64,000 bases of DNA from Topomyia yanbarensis (lineage: Eukaryota > Arthropoda > Insecta > Diptera > Culicidae), in contig NC_080671.1 in assembly GCF_030247195.1 (NCBI RefSeq), positions 2,198,501-2,262,500 of the forward strand, given 5' to 3'. Below, piece after piece: positions 58,691 to 64,000 of this stretch. A model generated the notes under the pieces. It was not told the DNA's origin. It worked only from the letters and a program-made list of their open reading frames with translations, and did no database searches. Made by a program: the position numbers and the translations under genes. Position 1 is the stretch's first letter. Each line of letters begins with the position of its first letter.

Positions 58691-59589
58691 AAGACACTCT
58701 TATGTTAAAACTGAAAGTCAAAAACTGATTGACGTTTTAATGTCATTGATTTCAAGGGGCTTATTGGTTGATTTCTGTGGCGATCTAGGAAAAAAGCATA
58801 CTTTGAAGTTCAATGGAATTTTATTTTTTGTAATTCATATTCCGGAATGTTTTTTAGTGAAATAAATGTGTTAAATATTTCGCTTCTTCCATTCAGCATC
58901 AATTAGTTTGTGTCGCAGAAAGGTTAATTTACTATCTTTTGAAGGGCATATCTGATGTATTCAATCACATTATCCAATGATTTTTAGCTAACAATCATCA
59001 GCGATCGAGGCAGGCGACGGCCGCATTGACCAAGCTTGGTACTCGTTGTGCTTTCATCGCATCTGTTTCTTTTGCTCAAGAGTTTTCCGCTGGTCACTCG
59101 GAGTCTCACTCGATCTTTGAGCCATTTTGCTCCCGACTTTTCTTATGCTTACCGCATTTCTCTCGAACACCACTCGGATATTCCCCAGCGATAAATTACC
59201 GCATGTCGTTTAGCTCCGGTTTCCGTGAGCCATTTAGCTCACAGCTTTATCACAATCTACTCGGATTGTCTCCGGCAGTGAAACTATCCTACTCCAACTG
59301 AGAGTTCCCCAAGCGGCGGAACTTCTCTCGGTGCCTATGTACGTTTTGTGAATTAATTAGCTCCGCGCGATCTACTTGATTTGGGCCCCAGCGGTAAACC
59401 TTCACCTTCTTTTCTCCGCACTGTCCACTCTTGCTGTCACTTAGCCTTCGAGACTGCTCTAACCAGTCTCATGAAATTCCGTGTATTCCTCCGCTGGTAG
59501 CATTCGACATCCCAAGTTAGAGTGGAAATGAGGCATTGACATTTCCAGAAGTTTATCAAGATTGTCCAGTAGATATATAGGCCAATACG
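58691..59589. other. Unassigned DNA
   Basis: The 91-codon frame at 59026-59301 is serine- and phenylalanine-rich with no motif. No element ends are recognised. Confidence 0.4.
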
Positions 59590-60810
59590 AGCAACACCAG
59601 CTTCTTGATCTTTTATCTATCCGGGAAGTAACCTTCGTCCAGGAATTTCTCTAGCCCTATCCTAGACATGTCGCGCTCTTCAGTTCCACACTGGAGATAC
59701 CGTCCGGACCGGGAACCTTCATTGCTTTCAGCCCTTTCTGCCACTGTGCGGAGTTTGTCTTTGAAACCCCGTTTACCACTGCCATTTTCATTGTCTTCAT
59801 TGACGTACGACGTAGGTGGCCATGCGGGTTGGCCGTGCTCCTGCAAGATGCCCTCCACGATAGCCTTCAATTTGTCAGCAAACGTTGTCCCCGGAGTTGG
59901 CGTCTGCTTCTCTACACAGCTCATTGTATCAGGTGGAACAGCTAAGTCTATCTTTTGCTTGAAAGCAGCCCTGACCGCACAAAATGTCATCTAACACGCT
60001 TCACTAACTACCTCAGATCTTGGTCTCTGAAACCGGTGCCTCGGCTCCAAATTCCTCGTAATTTGCACGTTACACGCCTTCTTACCGTTGTCTTCTCGGT
60101 TTCCTCCAGATTGTTGGCATCGTCCGCCGAGAGTCGAATCAGTGCCTTCATACGGCTTCCTAATCCACAGCATCGCCGGTATATCTAAGTTGCACTGCTC
60201 GATTACCCCCCTAAAGTCTTCTTTGGTCATGATCTCGTCCAGACTCCTGCACTCGACCACAGCTTCCTGTGACAGAGCTCTCAAGTTCGGTTCACTGTTC
60301 AAGGATTTAGCAACGTGCTCGTGACGGAAGCATCCTTCTTCAGTTCGAAGATCTTCACGTCTTCTGAAGAGCCGCATACGATATCTTATTTTTGGCTTCG
60401 ACGATCAGTACTTCTCCGGTTCCTGTTCCTTTTCTTCCTTCCGTCGGTGTTTTTCTTTCGTTTTACTTGCTAGCTTGCGCTTGCGATGCGCTGGCCACGG
60501 TCCTTTCCAACGTTCCTCGGATCGCTGGGAAACTCCAACTCGCTTTTTTGTTTTCTCTGGTCTTTTTGCTTCTCCGGCGTGCCTCTTCGGTGCCTCCTCA
60601 GTTTCGGCCGCTACGTATTCTGCCTTTTGCTCACGTTCAGCAACAACAGATTTAATGCTCGCCACTAGCTACTTGACCTTCTTGCGCAGATTGGGCTTGT
60701 CCTTCACAAACTCGTAGAGCTTGTCGATCTTGAGTTATGAGTCATTCTGGGCGATGTCGCCAATTTATCTTGCGGTGGACACTAGATTCAGGAACCCCTT
60801 ATCTTGTTCG
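59590..60810 (-). pseudogene. R1-clade retrotransposon remnant: gag joined to part of ORF2
   Basis: From 60810 down on the minus strand: IDKLYEFVKDKPNLRKKVK and VASIKSVVAEREQKAEYVAA (gag coiled coil), then a Lys/Arg-rich linker. Next LRALSQEAVVECRSLDEIMT and EQCNLDIPAM (gag core), then ARNLEPRH-like sequence where the zinc knuckles should follow. The frame then jumps to FADKLKAIVEGILQEHGQPA and EKFLDEGYFPDR, which are ORF2 pre-RT motifs. The knuckles, endonuclease and RT core are missing, and several frameshifts occur. It is the same clade as the element at 4669-9173. Confidence 0.7.
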
Positions 60811-61102
60811 TTTCCTTACAGCTCACTCTATATCATGTGACTACTGGTACTTGCTGCGCCTACCAGCGGCGTAACGGTAGTGATTTCTGCTGCTTATCAC
60901 TCCTTGCAAACGCAATCGCGTCCTCCTTTACCACGCGTTTACCCCCTCGGATCGTAAACCAGTCAACCAAGTCGTGTCAGTATGGCCGTAGGCTGATTTT
61001 CACGCCCTCTCTTGAGTTAAACGGAAACTCGAACCAAAGGTTGTCCACATCCAACAGAGTGCGTGGTTTAACTTCAAAGAACGACACCAGAAGTACACCG
61101 AT
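60811..61102. other. Unassigned DNA between the R1 remnant and the satellite
   Basis: May include R1 5' UTR. The open frame 60804-61187 runs into the satellite and has no motif. Confidence 0.4.
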
Positions 61103-62330
61103 GAGATTGGATCATTTGACCGAATGGCTCATTTGGCCGAATGGCTCACTTGGCCGAATGGCTCATTTGACCGAATGGCTTATTTAGGTCATTTCGCCGA
61201 ATAGGTCATTTGACCGAATAGGTCATTTGACCGACTGGGTCATTTGACCGACTGGGTCATTTGACCGACTGGGTCATTTGACCGACTGGGTCATTTGACC
61301 GACTGGGTCATTTGACCGACTGGGTCATTTGACCGACTGGGTCATTTGACCGACTGGGTCATTTGACCGACTGGGTCATTTGACCGACTGGGTCATTTGA
61401 CCGACTGGGTCATTTGACCGACTGGGTCATTTGACCGACTGGGTCATTTGACCGACTGGGTCATTTGACCGACTGGGTCATTTGACCGACTGGGTCATTT
61501 GACCGACTGGGTCATTTGACCGACTGGGTCATTTGACCGACTGGGTCATTTGACCGACTGGGTCATTTGACCGACTGGGTCATTTGACCGACTGGGTCAT
61601 TTGACCGACTGGGTCATTTGACCGACTGGGTCATTTGACCGACTGGGTCATTTGACCGACTGGGTCATTTGACCGACTGGGTCATTTGACCGACTGGGTC
61701 ATTTGACCGACTGGGTCATTTGACCGACTGGGTCATTTGACCGACTGGGTCATTTGACCGACTGGGTCATTTGACCGACTGGGTCATTTGACCGACTGGG
61801 TCATTTGACCGACTGGGTCATTTGACCGACTGGGTCATTTGACCGACTGGGTCATTTGACCGACTGGGTCATTTGACCGACTGGGTCATTTGACCGACTG
61901 GGTCATTTGACCGACTGGGTCATTTGACCGACTGGGTCATTTGACCGACTGGGTCATTTGACCGACTGGGTCATTTGACCGACTGGGTCATTTGACCGAC
62001 TGGGTCATTTGACCGACTGGGTCATTTGGCCGAATGGGTCATTTGGTCAAATGAGTCATTTTACCGAATGCGTCATGTCGTTTTGCCGAAGGCCAATGAG
62101 GCGAATGGGCCGTTTGGCCGAATATCAACTGACCAAATGCCGACTGGCCAAATGCTGACTGGCTAAATGCCGTTTGGCCGAACGCCAATAGGCCGAACGG
62201 GCCATGTGGTCGAATGCCAATTGGCCGACATTCCGTTTCACCGAACGCGCCGTTTGACTGAATACCATTTGGACGAATGCCGTTGAGCCTAATGTCGATT
62301 GGCCGAATGCCTTTTGCCCGAACTGGCAGT
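61103..62330. repeat. 17-bp satellite array (gggtcatttgaccgact)n with degenerate borders
   Basis: From about 61228 to 62027 the 17-bp unit repeats without visible variation, about 47 copies. The borders carry older variants: 61103-61228 gaccgaatggctcatttgg and related, 62027-62330 ggccgaatgcc/gaccaaatgcc types with loose 17-21 bp spacing. The core must have expanded recently from one border-like unit. 17 is not a multiple of 3, so no steady protein is encoded. Related units occur at 13720-13800 and 63345-63395. Confidence 0.95.
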
Positions 62331-62506
62331 TTATGAGAATGCAGATTGGCCTACTGCCGTTTGGCTGATTGATTTAAGTACCACATATATTTGTCCGAAA
62401 GTAATACTTTCGAAAATGAATAATCGTAATAGAGACATAGATACGACCTAATTAGTAACGAATGTCATTACTTTGTCTTAAATTGAATAAATTGTTTTTT
62501 ACATAT

Positions 62507-62720
62507 TAACGACACTCAATTAGATAGAGATTACTGGGTAGAGAAAGATCTGAAAACTAGAAGTGGCAGGGTCATTAGAACAGGCTTAATACCTTACGGG
62601 CTCAACTTTTGTCTTATGCTGACGGGTGTCGAGCTTAAGCAGCATAACTACGAATCACTCAAGTCCACCAGCATGCCTCTTGGTAAAGACAGACTTGTCC
62701 CTCTTTACCGTGAGAACCGA
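62507..62720 (+). repeat. Dispersed repeat, copy 2 (copy 1 at 28849-29100)
   Basis: Shares ttaacgacaytcaattag, gagattactgggtag, gaaaactagaagtggc, gtcgagcttaagcag, ataactacgaatcac and ctttaccgtga in the same order. Just beyond, gttgaagacaaaagttaagctc (62738-62759) is an inverse of gggctcaacttttgtctt at 62599, so this copy may be the body of an inverted-repeat element. Confidence 0.8.
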
Positions 62721-62759
62721 TCGACCCCCATCAGTTGAAGACAAAAGTTAAGCTCTTTT

Positions 62760-64000
62760 CGTTTCGTTCATAACGCAGGAATATGAAGTGAAAAGTATTC
62801 CAATCTTATGAAATCTACTTGTTAGGAGTCTGGCAACACTTCTTATTACTTTTTATTAAAATACAGTGAAAAGTGTCAAATTGGTGAAGAGTGTTTTGAA
62901 AAAAATAGTGCGATTTCCTTTTGGACAATAAAATTAGCTCGATTTTGAAAAAAAATCCTAGACCCTATAAGTTGGTGATGCAAATTTGTAAAAATAACTA
63001 TTTTTAATCCGAAATTTTTGTTTATGGGTGGTAAAAAATTACAATATTCATTGTCTAAGCAATCTAGTGACATTTTCCTTCTTTTTAACATGAGATGTTC
63101 TTTCCATGCATTTCTTTTGCATCTGCCTAGAGAAAAAAATGAGCAATATGTTCCATATCGTGCCTAGAACTCGATAAGGTCTTCTGATTTCAGAAAGAGA
63201 GAGAAGTATTGATAGACTATATGCATTCATTGCGGGATTATAAGCATAGTGTTTTAAAGACCCACCGTTACAACATATTCAGTGAAACAATACAATGTAC
63301 GTTTTAAAAAAAATCGAAAAAATCAATAAAATTTTAACAATGCGTTTGGTCAACTAATATTCGGCCAACTGGCATTCAGCCAAACAGCTATCCGCTAAGG
63401 GTATGTACCTTTGAATATGTTGTTGATTATTACACAACTTTAACGCTCGAGGTGGATGTTTGTTTCGTATGCCGGTGGTCGTGATCTGAACTCGTTTTAG
63501 TCAAGTTTTTTCAGAGAGAAAATCCAAGTTGTGAAATTCACTGAGGAGTCGAAGCATTGTCTATGTTAAAACTCAAAAAGACCTGGTGTTTTACAATTCT
63601 CGAGTTTTAATGAACTAGTAAATAAAAATTTCGAGGATTATTCCTCTCACTGATAAAACAACAAAATAGATGCTTTCAATGTCACTGGCTGTTGGAACGA
63701 TGCTTTAATAGAAGTCACCATTATAACTTGCCATTTTGAGGGTTAACCATGACTGTTTCAACATAACAAATCTGGTTTTCTAGCGTTTTGGATTCTCGTC
63801 AGTAACCAACACCAACTTAATGCTTAGATAAGTCCAAACCAGCTCCAAATTCCCTAGCCAAAAGACGTTTTCGTTTTCTCGACAGGAAACCAGAGCTTCT
63901 GTATTTGCTTCCCGGGACATCACTCGGGACAAGTCAGTTGCTAGAGGTGTTCACATGTGTCATGTGAACTGTTTGAATTTTTTGTGTCTAACTAGTGCTA
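62760..64000. other. Unassigned AT-rich DNA
   Basis: No gene is recognised. A stretch at 63345-63395 (attcggccaactggcattcag) is related to the 17-bp satellite family. The rest shows no clear structure. Confidence 0.45.

Noticed and set aside
61228..62027. CRISPR-like array
   Set aside because: Units are contiguous 17-mers without unique spacers, in eukaryotic DNA. It is a satellite.

Overview
The window looks like insect, most likely mosquito, nuclear DNA that is packed with transposons. The evidence is spliceosomal introns, a Fat-type cadherin gene and a TE mix typical of culicine mosquitoes: BEL/Pao LTR elements, R1-, Loa- and Jockey-clade non-LTR elements, an ITmD37E-like mariner, and hAT, PIF/Harbinger, TTAA-type and TA-type DNA elements and MITEs. 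The species cannot be fixed from sequence alone. A large TE-rich genome such as Aedes is an inference. The only host gene I can support is on the + strand: three exons of a giant atypical cadherin, probably fat (ft), at 37512-37699, 37772-38188 and 39325-39838. They sit in a 2.3-kb island, and everything else looks like intronic or intergenic transposon sediment.

Region by region. 1-11200: a MITE, a Jockey RT scrap fused to a decayed BEL/Pao element, and a 4.5-kb R1-clade element (4669-9173) inside the BEL integrase with an 11-bp target duplication. 11200-16200: mostly unassigned DNA with a GA microsatellite, a Jockey RT remnant (minus strand) and two MITEs with long inverted repeats. 16217-23178: a 7-kb interval bounded by 28-bp inverted repeats and a perfect 8-bp duplication, holding smaller MITEs and a 117-bp tandem repeat. 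23430-36225: a mariner pseudogene split by a 12-kb nest. hAT copy 1 (23911-35990) encloses a TA-flanked element (26973-33433), which encloses hAT copy 2 of the same family in opposite orientation (28534-33243, TSD CATCCAGT). That copy in turn holds a TTAA element, another TA element and a retroposed tail with a 15-bp TSD.

37512-39838: the cadherin exons. 39839-42500: a diverged inverted-repeat unit and a PIF-type MITE, second copy of the one at 34399. 42492-54300: a minus-strand Loa-clade retrotransposon with RNase H, interrupted by a 3.3-kb hAT-like element (8-bp TSD ATGATCAC), by a BEL element (LTR plus gag) and by a 2-kb foldback palindrome. 54950-55440: a second Loa fragment. 55440-59580: mostly unassigned. 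59590-60810: an R1-clade remnant (minus strand). 61103-62330: a 17-bp satellite with about 47 homogeneous copies and degenerate edges. 62500-64000: a dispersed repeat and unassigned DNA.

No transposable element here appears to have a fully intact coding capacity. Every recognised TE reading frame has frameshifts, stops, deletions or insertions. The most informative content is the insertion order, which the target-site duplications make readable, and the large inverted-repeat structures.
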